The notes beneath the pieces are model-generated. The model did no database searches and had not been told where the DNA came from. It saw nothing but the letters and a program-made list of their open reading frames with translations. From positions 1 to 58,552 of the forward strand of contig JABTBR010000049.1 of the NCBI GenBank assembly GCA_013284265.1: 58,552 bases of DNA, read 5' to 3'. Source of the stretch: Oxalobacteraceae bacterium. GTDB taxonomy: Bacteria; Pseudomonadota; Gammaproteobacteria; Burkholderiales; Burkholderiaceae_D. The translations under genes were made by a program, and so were the position numbers. Shown here piece by piece: positions 15,274 to 24,511 of this stretch (position 1 is the first letter of the stretch; the number at the start of each line of letters is the position of its first letter).

Positions 15274-17001
15274 ATGAAACAGCAATACCCTTTGCGCCAG
15301 CTGGCGCAAGCGCAGTTCCGCGCCCGCCTGCTGGCGCTGGCCGCATCCGCCCTGCCCTGCCAGGCAGTGCTGGCCTATGACTTCGACACCGGCTCCGACC
15401 TCAAGGTCAGCTGGAACAACACCGTCAAGTACAGCGCGGCCTACCGCCTGAAGGACGCCGACGCGCGCCTGCTGGCCGGCGGCTATCCGGGCGCCGGCCC
15501 GGGCGACTTCACCGGCTACAACCTGGACGACGGTAACCAGAACTTCCGCAACAAGGGCGTGGTATCGAACCGGGTCGACTGGCTCTCCGAGCTCGATGTC
15601 GGCACCCGCGGCGCCGGCCTGCGCCTCAGCGCCGCCGCCTGGTACGACGCGGTCTACACGCGCGCCAACGACAACGGCTCGGCCGCCAGCAATGCGGCCG
15701 TCCTGAACGGCGGCGCCAACCAGCAATTCACCAAGGGCACACGCGTCCTGCACGGCCGCAACGCCGAACTGCTGGACGCCTTCGTGTACGGCAAGGGCAG
15801 CATCGGCGAACTGCCCGCCACGCTGCGCCTGGGCCGCCACACCCTGCAATACGGCGAGAGCCTGTTCTTCGGCGCCAACGGCATCGCCAGCGCCCAGGGT
15901 CCGGTCGACCTGGTCAAGCTGCTGTCGGTGCCGGGCGCCCAGTTCAAGGAAATCCTGCGTCCGGTCAACCAGCTGTCGGGCCAGCTGCAGCTGCTGCCCA
16001 ATGTCTCGCTGGGCGCCTACTACCAGCTCGAATGGCGGCCGACGCTGATCCCCGGCGCGGGCAGTTACCTGAGCAACTACGACGCGGCCGGCGCCGGCGC
16101 CAGCGCCTTCCTGGTGGCGCCCACCAATTCCGGCGCCCCGGCCTTCTACACCCAGCCCGACATGAAGGCCAAAAACAGCGGCCAGGGCGGGGCCCAGCTC
16201 AAGTTCACCCCGGCCGGCATGGACGTCGAATTCGGCCTGTACGCGGCGCGCTACCACGACAAGACGCCCTACTTCTACCTCGGCTTCGCGCCCGCCTTCC
16301 CGCCCGGCGCGCCGGCCACGGTGCAGGCGGTCTACGCCGAAGGCATCAAGACCTACGGCGCCAGCGCCAGCACGGTGCTGGGCGGCGTCAACGTGGCGGC
16401 CGAGGTCTCGGTGCGCCGCAATACCCCGCTGGTCAGCGACCCGACCCCGAACTTCCTGTCGCGCCAGGGCGCCGGCGGCATCGCCGACAACAGTGGCAAT
16501 CCGGCCTACGCGCTGGGGAACACCGCCCACATCAATCTGTCGGCCATCTACGTGCTGCCGACCAACAGCCTGTTCCAGGGCGGCTCGCTGCTGGGGGAAC
16601 TGGCGTGGAACCGCAGCACCAGCGTGGTGTTCAAGGGCGCGCTCGACCCCAACACCACGCGCGACGCCAGCGCGCTGCGGGTGATCTTCGAGCCCGCCTG
16701 GTACCAGGTGATCACGGGACTGGACCTGACCATGCCGGTCGGCCTGGGCTATAACATCGATGGCCGCTCCTCGGCCATCTTCAACTTCAACGGCGGCAGC
16801 GCGCACGGCGGCGACTTCAGCATCGGCGTCAACGGCAGCTACCAGCAGGACTGGAAGTTCGGCGTCAGCTATGTGCGCTTCCTCGGCGCCGCAGGCACCT
16901 TCCTGAAAAATAATCCCGCCACCAACACGCCCATCCTGAGCTATGCGCAGTCGCTCAAGGACCGCGACTACCTCTCGCTCAACCTCAAGCGCGCCTTCTA
17001 A
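15274..17001 (+). CDS. DUF1302 family outer-membrane protein
   Basis: This 575-aa protein has a signal sequence (residues about 1-34, ending QAVLAYDF) and a body rich in Gly, Asn, Tyr and amphipathic strands. It begins with the DUF1302 signature DFDTGSDLKVSWNNTVKYS and ends in Phe (LSLNLKRAF), the C-terminal signature of outer-membrane barrels. DUF1302 genes are commonly found beside DUF1329, YCF48-like and RND/MMPL genes in loci for hydrophobic or aromatic substrates. An uptake porin role is inferred. GGGGGAGAC precedes the ATG, and it lies 43 bp after the SDR gene. Confidence 0.88.
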   Translation: MKQQYPLRQLAQAQFRARLLALAASALPCQAVLAYDFDTGSDLKVSWNNTVKYSAAYRLKDADARLLAGGYPGAGPGDFTGYNLDDGNQNFRNKGVVSNRVDWLSELDVGTRGAGLRLSAAAWYDAVYTRANDNGSAASNAAVLNGGANQQFTKGTRVLHGRNAELLDAFVYGKGSIGELPATLRLGRHTLQYGESLFFGANGIASAQGPVDLVKLLSVPGAQFKEILRPVNQLSGQLQLLPNVSLGAYYQLEWRPTLIPGAGSYLSNYDAAGAGASAFLVAPTNSGAPAFYTQPDMKAKNSGQGGAQLKFTPAGMDVEFGLYAARYHDKTPYFYLGFAPAFPPGAPATVQAVYAEGIKTYGASASTVLGGVNVAAEVSVRRNTPLVSDPTPNFLSRQGAGGIADNSGNPAYALGNTAHINLSAIYVLPTNSLFQGGSLLGELAWNRSTSVVFKGALDPNTTRDASALRVIFEPAWYQVITGLDLTMPVGLGYNIDGRSSAIFNFNGGSAHGGDFSIGVNGSYQQDWKFGVSYVRFLGAAGTFLKNNPATNTPILSYAQSLKDRDYLSLNLKRAF

Positions 17002-17025
17002 GCGCACCCAGAACAGGAATCCGAC

Positions 17026-18390
17026 ATGAAACCACAAGCACACATCCTGGCCGGCGCCATCGCCCTGATTTTCGGCGGCGCGCTGGCGCCGGGCGCGAGC
17101 GCCGCCAGCGCCGACGAGGCGGCCGCCCTGAAGACCACCCTGACGCCGCTGGGCGCCGAAAAAGCCGGCAACAAGGACGGCAGCATTCCCGCCTGGGACG
17201 GCGTCTACAGCAAGGTCGCTGCCGGCTACAAGGCCGGCGACGCCCGCCCCGATCCCTTCGCGGCCGAGAAGCCGGTACTGAGCATCAGCGCAAAGAACGT
17301 CGACCAGCACGCCGCCAGATTGTCGGCCGCCACCGTCGCGATGCTGAAGAAATATCCGGCTTACCGGGTCGATGTCTATCCGACCCACCGTACCGGCGGC
17401 GCGCCCGGCTGGGTCTACGACAACACCTTCAGGAACGCCACCCACGCCAAGACCACCGATGGCGGCTATGGCGTGGAGGGCGCGTTCGGCGGCACGCCCT
17501 TCCCGATTCCGAAGAACGGCTACGAGGCGATCTGGAACCACCGCCTGGCCTGGACCGGCGAGACCGCTACCTACGCCACCCGTACCTGGATCGTGACCCC
17601 GGACGGCAAGCGCTCGCTGGCCAACGAGGCCGAGCAGACCCTGATGCGGCCCTACTACTTCAAGGAAAACAGCGTAGAAAAGAGCGAGGGCATGTACCAG
17701 TTCGGCCGCCTGATCACGCGCGCGCCGGCCTCCAAGGCGGGCGAAGGCATTCTGGCGCACGACGGCCTGAACGAAAAGGCGCCGCGCGCGCTATGGCAGT
17801 ACCTGGTGGGCCAGCGGCGCGTGCGCCGCGCACCCTCGGTCGCCTACGATACGCCGGACTCGGTCACTTCCGGCATCGGCTTCTTCGACGAGGCCTTCAT
17901 GATGTTCGGCCCGATCGACCACCACGAGCTCAAGCTGATCGGCAAGAAGGAGATGTACATCCCCTACAATAACAACCGCGCTGCGGCGGCCAGGATCGCC
18001 GACCTGGTCGGCCCGCAATTCCTCAATCCCGACCTGGTGCGCTGGGAGCTGCACCGCGTATGGGAAGTGGAGGCGACGCTGGCGCCCGGCAAGCGCCATG
18101 TGGTGGCCAAGCGCCGCTACTATCTCGACGAAGACACCTGGCAAATCATCCTGACCGACGGCTACGACGCCCAGGGCCAGATCTGGCGCAGCAACTACAC
18201 GCTGACACTGCTGGCGCCGGACCTGCCCGCGCTGCTGGGCAGCGTCATGTGGGGCACCTACAATGTGCAGACCGGCGCCTATCTGCTGAACGCGGCGTCG
18301 AATGAACTGCCGATCCAGTACAAGGCCATCGCGCGCCTGCCGGCCAGCCATTTCGGTCCGGAAGAACTGGCCAACCAGGGATCGCGCTGA
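17026..18390 (+). CDS. DUF1329 family exported protein
   Basis: This is a 454-aa protein with a signal peptide (MKPQAHILAGAIALIFGGAL, cleavage near ASAAS). The mature part has the DUF1329 layout, starting LTPLGAEKAGNKDGSIPAWDG and containing WxxDNTFRNATH-like and GGTPFPIPKNGYEAIWNHRL segments. The fold is thought to resemble lipoprotein-carrier (LolB-like) proteins, which would suit shuttling a hydrophobic compound across the periplasm; this is a family-level idea, not shown here. It is 24 bp after DUF1302 and clearly in the same operon. Confidence 0.88.
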   Translation: MKPQAHILAGAIALIFGGALAPGASAASADEAAALKTTLTPLGAEKAGNKDGSIPAWDGVYSKVAAGYKAGDARPDPFAAEKPVLSISAKNVDQHAARLSAATVAMLKKYPAYRVDVYPTHRTGGAPGWVYDNTFRNATHAKTTDGGYGVEGAFGGTPFPIPKNGYEAIWNHRLAWTGETATYATRTWIVTPDGKRSLANEAEQTLMRPYYFKENSVEKSEGMYQFGRLITRAPASKAGEGILAHDGLNEKAPRALWQYLVGQRRVRRAPSVAYDTPDSVTSGIGFFDEAFMMFGPIDHHELKLIGKKEMYIPYNNNRAAAARIADLVGPQFLNPDLVRWELHRVWEVEATLAPGKRHVVAKRRYYLDEDTWQIILTDGYDAQGQIWRSNYTLTLLAPDLPALLGSVMWGTYNVQTGAYLLNAASNELPIQYKAIARLPASHFGPEELANQGSR

Positions 18391-18392
18391 TC

Positions 18393-19517
18393 ATGGCGGC
18401 CCTGAACCATACGCTGGCGCTGCTGGCCGGCACCCTGCTGCTGGGGCCCGCCCTGGGCGCCAGCAACAGCGCGGACGTCGCCCAGACCGTGGCCGCGGCG
18501 CTGGCGCCGGCGGCGCTGACCCAGCCCGCCATCCTGTCGGCCAAGGCCGGTGGCGCCGTCATGCTGGCGCTGGCGCGGGCCGGCCAGCGCCTGGTGGCGG
18601 CGGGCGAACGCGGCATCGTGCTGCTGTCGGACGACAACGGCGCCAGCTGGCGCCAGGTGCCCACGCCGGTCCAGGTCAGCCTGGTGGCGCTGCAGTTCGC
18701 CACGCCGGAACTGGGTTGGGCCGTCGGCCACCTGGGCGTGGTGCTGCACACGGCCGACGGTGGCCTGAGCTGGACCAAGCAGTTCGACGGCCTGCAGGCG
18801 GCCGAGCGCATGGCGGCGGCGGCCACCACGCCGGTCGCCGCCCGCGCCGCCGCCCAGCTGCGCGCCGATGGCCCGGACAAACCCTTCCTCGACCTCTACT
18901 TCAGCGACGCCAGCCACGGCTACATCCTGGGCGCCTACCATCTGCTGTTTCGCACCAGCGACGGCGGCCGCAGCTGGCAGCCCTGGCAGGACCGGGTCGA
19001 CAATCCGCGCAATCTGCATCTGTACGGCCTGCGCGGCGCCGGCAAGGCGCTCTACCTGGTAGGCGAGCAGGGCATGCTGTTCCGCTCGCGCGACCAGGGC
19101 GCCAGTTTCGAGGCGCTGGCCTCGCCCTACCAGGGCAGTTACTTCGGCCTGGTGGCCGCGCCCGGCGGCGAGCTGGTGGCCTTCGGCCTGCGCGGCAGCG
19201 CCTACTGGTCCGGCGACGAGGGCCGCAGCTGGCGCCAGGTCGACACCGGCCTGCAGCAGGCGCTGACGGCCGGCATCGTGCTGGCCGACGGCAGCCTGGC
19301 GCTGCTCAGCCAGGGCGGCGATGTGCTGATCAGCCGCGACCAGGGCCGCAGCTTCGCGCGCTCGGCCAGCTCGCAGCCGCTGCCGGCCGCCGCGCTGGCG
19401 CAGGCCGCCGACGGCGCGCTGGTGGTGGCCGGCCTGCGCGGCGTCCGGCGGCTGGCCCCGGCCACGGCCCCGACGCCGGCCAGCGCGACGGCACCCACCA
19501 CGCAATCCACACAATAA
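18393..19517 (+). CDS. YCF48/BNR-repeat exported protein
   Basis: This 374-aa exported protein has a short N-terminal signal (MAALNHTLALLAGTLLLGPA). It then shows repeated beta-propeller blades of YCF48/BNR type, for example SDDNGASWRQV, TADGGLSWTKQ, TSDGGRSWQPW, SRDQGASFEAL and SGDEGRSWRQV, each carrying the S/T-x-D-x-G-x-x-W core. A low-complexity Thr/Ala/Pro tail closes it. Only two bases separate it from the DUF1329 stop. In related clusters a YCF48-like protein sits next to the RND transporter and may act as its periplasmic partner; that role is inferred. Confidence 0.83.
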   Translation: MAALNHTLALLAGTLLLGPALGASNSADVAQTVAAALAPAALTQPAILSAKAGGAVMLALARAGQRLVAAGERGIVLLSDDNGASWRQVPTPVQVSLVALQFATPELGWAVGHLGVVLHTADGGLSWTKQFDGLQAAERMAAAATTPVAARAAAQLRADGPDKPFLDLYFSDASHGYILGAYHLLFRTSDGGRSWQPWQDRVDNPRNLHLYGLRGAGKALYLVGEQGMLFRSRDQGASFEALASPYQGSYFGLVAAPGGELVAFGLRGSAYWSGDEGRSWRQVDTGLQQALTAGIVLADGSLALLSQGGDVLISRDQGRSFARSASSQPLPAAALAQAADGALVVAGLRGVRRLAPATAPTPASATAPTTQSTQ

Positions 19518-19529
19518 GCGGAAACCCCT

Positions 19530-22500
19530 ATGCATATCGACCAAGACCAGGACCAGCAGCCGGTGATCCGGCAACTGCGCGATTTCGACACCGGCTCCGG
19601 CAATCTGGCGGAACGCGCGCTGTTCAATTTCCGTCCGCTGATCATCGCCCTGTGCCTGCTGCTGACGGCGCTGCTGGGCTGGCAGGCCCTGGGCCTGCGC
19701 CTCAACGCCAGCTTCGACAAGATGATCCCCACCGCCCATCCCTATGTGCGCAACTACCTGGAAAACAAGGCCGAGCTGAGCGGCCTGGGTAACTCGCTGC
19801 GCATCGCCGTGGCGGCCCGCCAGGGCAGCATCTTCGAGGCCCGCTACCTGGCCACGCTGCAGAAGATGAACGACGAGATCTACCTGCTGCCCGGGGTCGA
19901 CCGGCCCTTCATGAAATCGCTGTGGACCGCCAACACGCGCTGGACCGCCGTCACCGAGGATGGCCTGGACGGCGGCACCGTGATCCCGGACGACTACGAC
20001 GGCTCGGCGCGCAGCATGGACGTATTGCGCGCCAACGTGGAGCGCTCCGGCGAGATCGGCCAGATCGTGGCGGCCAATCTGCAATCCTCGATGCTGTTCG
20101 TGCCGCTGCTCGACATCAATCCGCAGACCGGCCAGGCGCTCGACTACCGCGAATTCTCGCAACGGCTCGAAGCGCTGCGCAGCAAGTACCAGGCCGAGGG
20201 CGTGGACATCCACATCACCGGTTTCAGCAAGATCGTCGGCGACCTGATCGAGGGCCTGCGCCAGGTGCTGCTGTTCTTCGTGGTGGCGATCGCCATCGCC
20301 AGCGCAGTGCTGTACTGGTACACGCGCTGCTGGCGCAGCACCATGCTGGTGATGCTCTGTTCCCTGGTGGCGGTGCTGTGGCAGTTCGGCCTGCTGGCCT
20401 TGCTGCATTACGAGCTCGATCCCTATTCGGTGCTGGTGCCCTTCCTGGTGTTCGCCATCGGCATGAGCCACGGCGCGCAGAAAATGAACGGCATCATGCA
20501 GGACGTGGGCCGCGGCACGCACAAGGTGGTGGCGGCGCGCTACACCTTCCGGCGCCTGTTCGCGGCCGGCATGTCGGCGCTGCTGTGCGACGCGGTCGGC
20601 TTCCTGGTGCTGACCATGATCCAGATCAAGGTGATCCAGGACCTGGCCGTCATCGCCAGCATCGGCGTGGCGGTACTGATCTTCACCAACCTGGTGCTGC
20701 TGCCCATCCTGCTGTCCTATACCGGCGTAAGCCGGCGCGCGGCCGCGCGCAGCCTGCAGGCCGACCAGGCGCAGCAAGGCAGCAAGCCCTGGCTGTGGAC
20801 CTTGCTGGACCGTTTCACCCAGCGCCGCTGGGCCACCGTGGCGATCGCCGCCAGCGCCGTGCTGGCTTTACTGGGCTATCTGGTCAGCCTGCAGCTGCAG
20901 GTGGGCGACCTCGATCCGGGCGCGCCGGAGCTGCGCGCCGACTCGCGCTACAACCGCGACAATGCCTTCATGGTGCGCAACTACGCTGCCAGCGCCGACG
21001 TGCTGGTGGTGATGATCAAGACCGCGCCCGACCAGTGCACCCGCTACGCCACGCTGGCCAAGGTCGACGCGCTGGCCTGGCAGCTGGAGCAGCTGCCAGG
21101 CGTGGACTCGAGCAATTCGATGGCCTCGCTCAGCAAACTGGCCGCCACCGGCTACAACGAGGGCAACTTCAAGTGGTACAACCTGACGCCCAACCAGAGC
21201 GCGCTGGGCGCGGTGCAGACGCGCGCGCCGCGCGAACTGTTCAACCAGAACTGCTCGCTGCTGTCGCTGTATGTCTACCTGAAGGACCACAAGGCCGCCA
21301 CGCTGAACGGTGTGGTCGCCACGGTGGAGCGCTTCGCCGCCGCCAACGACACGCCGCAGGAGCAGTTCCTGCTGGGCGCCGGCAGCGCCGGCATCGAGGC
21401 CGCCACCAACATCGTCGTCAAGCAGGCCATGCACGACATGCTGTACTGGGTCTACGGGGCGGTGATCGTGCTGTGCTACCTGACCTTCCGCAGCTGGCGC
21501 GCGGTGCTGGTGGCGGTGCTGCCGCTGGTACTGACCTCGATCCTGTGCGAAGTGCTGATGGTGTGGCTGGGCATGGGCGTGAAAGTCGCCACGCTGCCGG
21601 TGATCGCGCTGGGCGTGGGCATCGGCGTGGACTATGCGCTGTATGTGCTGAGCGTGGTGCTGGCGCGCCAGCGCGCCGGCGACACGCTGTCGGAAGCCTT
21701 CCAGCACGCGCTGCAATTTACCGGCAAGGTGGTGATGCTGACCGGCGTCACGCTGGCCATCGCGGTGGCCACCTGGATCTGGTCGCCGATCAAATTCCAG
21801 GCCGACATGGGCATCCTGCTGGCCTTCATGTTCCTGTGGAATATGGTCGGCGCGCTGGTGCTGCTGCCGGCGCTGGCCCACTTCCTGTTGCCGGGCAAGC
21901 CGCGGCACCGGCCCGATCCTGACTCGCTGCGCGTGACCGGCCTCGGTAGCGTGATCGGTTACCGCGAGCGCCACGCGACGCACGCCTGGCTGGGCCTTCC
22001 CTACGCCAGGCCGCCGGTAGGCGCGCTGCGCTGGAAGGCCCCACGGCCGCCGCAGCCCTGGAGCGGTGTACGCCAGGCGCTGCAATACGGCGCGGTGGCG
22101 CTGCAGTTCGCCGGCGAGACCATAGGCGCGCCGCGCAGGCAATGGGGCAGCGTGACCGGCTCAGAGGACTGCCTCAGCCTCAATGTGTTCGCGCCGCGCA
22201 TGACGCCGGAACAGCTGGCGCAACAGGCGCCGGGCGCGGCGCTGCCGGTGATGGTGTGGATACACGGCGGCGCCAACACCGCCGGCAGCGCCTCGGCCTA
22301 TACGGCGCTGCGCAACCTGGCCGGGCATGACCGGGTGGTGGTGGTGTCGCTGAACTACCGGCTCGGCATCTTCGGCTGGTTCAGCCTGGCCGCGCTCGAC
22401 AGCGAGGATGCGCAGACCACCCCGCTCGACCGCTCCGGCAATTTCGGCACGCTCGACATCATCGCCGCGCTGCACTGGGTGCGCGAGCATATCGCGGCCT

Positions 22501-23669
22501 TCGGCGGCGATCCCGGCAACGTCACCCTGTTCGGCGAATCGGCCGGTGGCCTGAACATCTACACCATGCTGGCCAGCCCGCTGGCCAAGGGCCTGTTCCA
22601 CAAGGCCATCCTGCAGTCGCCCATCACGCTGAGCCACAGCCTGGCCGAAGCCCGCCATGGCGCCGCCGACGCCGACCCCGGCCACGCGCTCAGTTCCGCC
22701 GAGCTGCTGCGGCGCTGGAACATCGCGCCCGATGCCGCGCCGCGGCAACTGGCGGCCGAACTGCGCGCACGGCCGGCGGCCGAGCTACTGGCCGCCATCG
22801 TCCCGGCGGGTTTGGGCTTTTATGACGCGCCGGTGGTGCTGCGCGACGGCCTGGTGCTGCCGCAGGCGCCGCTGCAGCACTGGTTCGACGATCGCGCGTG
22901 CTACAACGCGGTGCCCGTCATCATCGGCTGCAACCGCGACGAGTACAAGCTGTTCATGGCCAATAATCCGGAGTTCGTGCGCCTGCTGGGCGGGCAGTTG
23001 CCGCTGATTCGCAATCCGCGCCACTACCAACGCCATGCGCGCTATATGTCGGACCTGTGGAAGGCCAACTGCGTCGATGCGCCGGCCAGCAGCATGCTGG
23101 CCTCCGGCCACAGCGAAGTCTGGGTCTACCGCTTCGACTGGGACGAGCATCCGCAGGTGCCGCTGCTGCGCCTGAAGCTGCTGCTGGGCGCGGCCCATGT
23201 GCTGGAAATCGCCTTTGCGCTGCGCGACCTGGACGGCGAATTCGATCCGCTGCGCTGCGCCACCAAGGGCAACCGCGCCGGCCGCCAACTGGTGTCGGAC
23301 GCGATGGCCGGCTACTGGACCAGCTTTGCGCGCGACGGCGTGCCGCTGCGCGGCGATCGCATGCAGCGGCCCGACTGGCCGCGCTGGAACGAACTCCCCG
23401 CGGCCGCCAAGCTGATGCTGTTCGACGCGCCGGCCGGCGGCGGCGTGCGCGCCGGCACGCTCAGACTGGACGCCGACACGCTGCAGCAGTCGCTGGCGGC
23501 CGACGCCTCCTTCACGCAACAGCCGCGCGAACGGCTGCGCCTGTACGCGCGCATGTTCAGCTGGTCGATCTTCGCCAACCGGGTGGGCGCGGCAGAATTC
23601 GCCCGCTTCGCCGCGGCCCACCAGCTGAGCGGCAAGGCCGAGGAGTTCCGGCCGTTGCACTGGCCTTAA
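19530..23669 (+). CDS. RND/MMPL-family transporter fused to a type-B carboxylesterase
   Basis: This 1379-aa protein joins two complete modules. Residues 1-785 are an RND/MMPL transporter: TM1 near 35-55, a large periplasmic loop, a TM bundle at about 245-400 (FVVAIAIASAVLYW, SVLVPFLVFAIGMSHG), a second loop, and a last bundle at about 640-785 (PVIALGVGIGVDYALYVLSV). After a linker of about 20 residues a carboxylesterase begins with GLPYARPPVGALRW (about 822). It carries the oxyanion segment IHGGAN (about 911), nucleophile Ser in GESAGG (about 1004) and a likely catalytic His in GAAHVLEIAF. There is no stop or frame change across the join. Topology predicts a cytosolic esterase. Context suggests import and hydrolysis of aromatic esters such as hydroxycinnamoyl esters; this is inferred. 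Confidence 0.88.
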   Translation: MHIDQDQDQQPVIRQLRDFDTGSGNLAERALFNFRPLIIALCLLLTALLGWQALGLRLNASFDKMIPTAHPYVRNYLENKAELSGLGNSLRIAVAARQGSIFEARYLATLQKMNDEIYLLPGVDRPFMKSLWTANTRWTAVTEDGLDGGTVIPDDYDGSARSMDVLRANVERSGEIGQIVAANLQSSMLFVPLLDINPQTGQALDYREFSQRLEALRSKYQAEGVDIHITGFSKIVGDLIEGLRQVLLFFVVAIAIASAVLYWYTRCWRSTMLVMLCSLVAVLWQFGLLALLHYELDPYSVLVPFLVFAIGMSHGAQKMNGIMQDVGRGTHKVVAARYTFRRLFAAGMSALLCDAVGFLVLTMIQIKVIQDLAVIASIGVAVLIFTNLVLLPILLSYTGVSRRAAARSLQADQAQQGSKPWLWTLLDRFTQRRWATVAIAASAVLALLGYLVSLQLQVGDLDPGAPELRADSRYNRDNAFMVRNYAASADVLVVMIKTAPDQCTRYATLAKVDALAWQLEQLPGVDSSNSMASLSKLAATGYNEGNFKWYNLTPNQSALGAVQTRAPRELFNQNCSLLSLYVYLKDHKAATLNGVVATVERFAAANDTPQEQFLLGAGSAGIEAATNIVVKQAMHDMLYWVYGAVIVLCYLTFRSWRAVLVAVLPLVLTSILCEVLMVWLGMGVKVATLPVIALGVGIGVDYALYVLSVVLARQRAGDTLSEAFQHALQFTGKVVMLTGVTLAIAVATWIWSPIKFQADMGILLAFMFLWNMVGALVLLPALAHFLLPGKPRHRPDPDSLRVTGLGSVIGYRERHATHAWLGLPYARPPVGALRWKAPRPPQPWSGVRQALQYGAVALQFAGETIGAPRRQWGSVTGSEDCLSLNVFAPRMTPEQLAQQAPGAALPVMVWIHGGANTAGSASAYTALRNLAGHDRVVVVSLNYRLGIFGWFSLAALDSEDAQTTPLDRSGNFGTLDIIAALHWVREHIAAFGGDPGNVTLFGESAGGLNIYTMLASPLAKGLFHKAILQSPITLSHSLAEARHGAADADPGHALSSAELLRRWNIAPDAAPRQLAAELRARPAAELLAAIVPAGLGFYDAPVVLRDGLVLPQAPLQHWFDDRACYNAVPVIIGCNRDEYKLFMANNPEFVRLLGGQLPLIRNPRHYQRHARYMSDLWKANCVDAPASSMLASGHSEVWVYRFDWDEHPQVPLLRLKLLLGAAHVLEIAFALRDLDGEFDPLRCATKGNRAGRQLVSDAMAGYWTSFARDGVPLRGDRMQRPDWPRWNELPAAAKLMLFDAPAGGGVRAGTLRLDADTLQQSLAADASFTQQPRERLRLYARMFSWSIFANRVGAAEFARFAAAHQLSGKAEEFRPLHWP

Positions 23670-23677
23670 CCTTAAGT

Positions 23678-23714
23678 GCCGCCCTGCCCCTCCACTAGAG
23701 GGGTGTGCGGCGGC
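23678..23714. terminator. Bidirectional stem-loop terminator
   Basis: GCCGCC (23678-23683) pairs with GGCGGC (23709-23714), and CCCCTC (23687-23692) pairs with GAGGGG (23698-23703), with small internal loops. It lies between the stop codons of the convergent fusion gene and the MarR gene. It is a likely end point for both transcripts, though there is no strong T-run on either side. Confidence 0.6.
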
Positions 23715-23730
23715 GCGATGGACGGCGGCT

Positions 23731-24207
23731 TCAGCCTATCTTTTGCAGCAGGCGGATCAGCTCGGCGCGTTCGGCGTCGCTCAGTGCGCTGGAGGCGCTC
23801 GCTTCCAGTTCGCTGGCCGTTTTTTCGGCCTTGGCGCACAGGCGCAGGCCTTCCTCGGTCAGCACCAGGGTCTGCGAGCGCTTGTCGAGCGGATTGCGCT
23901 GGCGCTCGAGCAGGCCGCGCTGCTCCAGCCGGTCCAGCAAGGTGGCCAGATTGGGCGGCGACACATGGATCGCGCCCGACAGGCGCTTCTGGCTGATATT
24001 GGGATTGGCCTTGAGCAGGCTCAGAACAGTGAAGTCGACCGGACGCAGATCGTATTTCGCCATGCGTTTGTCGAACATCGGCTTGATGTGCAGGTAGGCG
24101 CGCTTGCAGTTGTAGCCGACCAGGCTAAATAGCAGGCTCTGGTCGAGTTCCTGCTCGGCGGTGTCCTGGATGGCACTGATCAGTTGGAGCGATTTCTTCG
24201 GCGGCAT
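23731..24207 (-). CDS. MarR-family regulator of the phenylpropanoid genes
   Basis: This is a 158-aa MarR-type repressor with a winged helix at about 55-125. The recognition region is ISQKRLSGAIHVSPPNLATLLDRLEQRGLLERQRNPLDKR, and DKRSQTLVLTEEG forms the wing. The long N-terminal helix LLFSLVGYNCKRAYLHIKPMF is typical of MarR proteins that bind aromatic acids or their CoA esters. It lies alone, convergent with the transporter operon and upstream of the fcs operon. It is the obvious candidate to repress the divergent ech/CoA-transferase promoters; FerC/CouR-type regulators that respond to hydroxycinnamoyl-CoA are precedents. Its exact targets are inferred. Confidence 0.87.
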   Translation of the reverse strand: MPPKKSLQLISAIQDTAEQELDQSLLFSLVGYNCKRAYLHIKPMFDKRMAKYDLRPVDFTVLSLLKANPNISQKRLSGAIHVSPPNLATLLDRLEQRGLLERQRNPLDKRSQTLVLTEEGLRLCAKAEKTASELEASASSALSDAERAELIRLLQKIG

Positions 24208-24511
24208 GGCGGGTCAATGAGAGTGGATGACGGTGCCGCGCAAGGCGTCCGCCGCCGAAATGGTAACACGGGCAGCGATTTCTTAACACCCAGGGCGTAA
24301 CGCTGGGTCTGACCCGAATGCTGTTAAATTAAGCGTGCAACAGCGCTTTTGGAACCCACGGCAAAGAGCCGGGGGCCGAACCCGTTGGGACCGGCGGGGC
24401 GCAGCCCCTCCCCAGACCCCTGGGGTCAGACCCCAGGGTTACGCCCTGGGTTTCTATCGGCTACAGTGGATTCCAAACGCGTTACGGCACGCTGACGGTA
24501 TTAGCCCGCGC
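24208..24511. other. Gene-free region filled with repeat elements
   Basis: No coding signal is seen in these 304 bp. They contain a half-copy (24285-24316) and a long variant copy (24353-24453) of the dispersed palindromic repeat. The remaining stretch next to the MarR start must hold its promoter, which I cannot place. Confidence 0.6.
24285..24453. repeat. Dispersed palindromic repeat, copy 2 (variant, expanded)
   Basis: The core runs from AACCCACGGCAAAGAGCCGG (24353) to ACGCCCTGGGTTT (24453). It is about 101 bp instead of 63, with extra GC-rich sequence in the middle (GGGACCGGCGGGGCGCAGCC). A separate left fragment, ACCCAGGGCGTAACGCTGGG followed by TCTGACCC, lies at 24287-24315. The arms GGGTCTGACCC-like and GGGTCAGACCCC are shared with copies 1 and 3. 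Confidence 0.85.

Noticed and set aside
15223..17760. 845-codon minus-strand frame opposite the DUF1302/DUF1329 genes
   Set aside because: It spans two clear plus-strand genes and their gap, and is low-complexity Gly/Ala/Arg/Val sequence without family features.
18279..20777. 832-codon minus-strand frame opposite the YCF48 and transporter genes
   Set aside because: It crosses gene boundaries of a tight plus-strand operon and has typical shadow composition.
21880..22000. Fusion explained as two genes with a hidden start
   Set aside because: I looked for a ribosome binding site and ATG/GTG start for a separate esterase near the join. The frame is continuous with no stop, and the esterase core starts too soon after the last TM helix for a normal free N-terminus. 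A sequencing error cannot be fully excluded.
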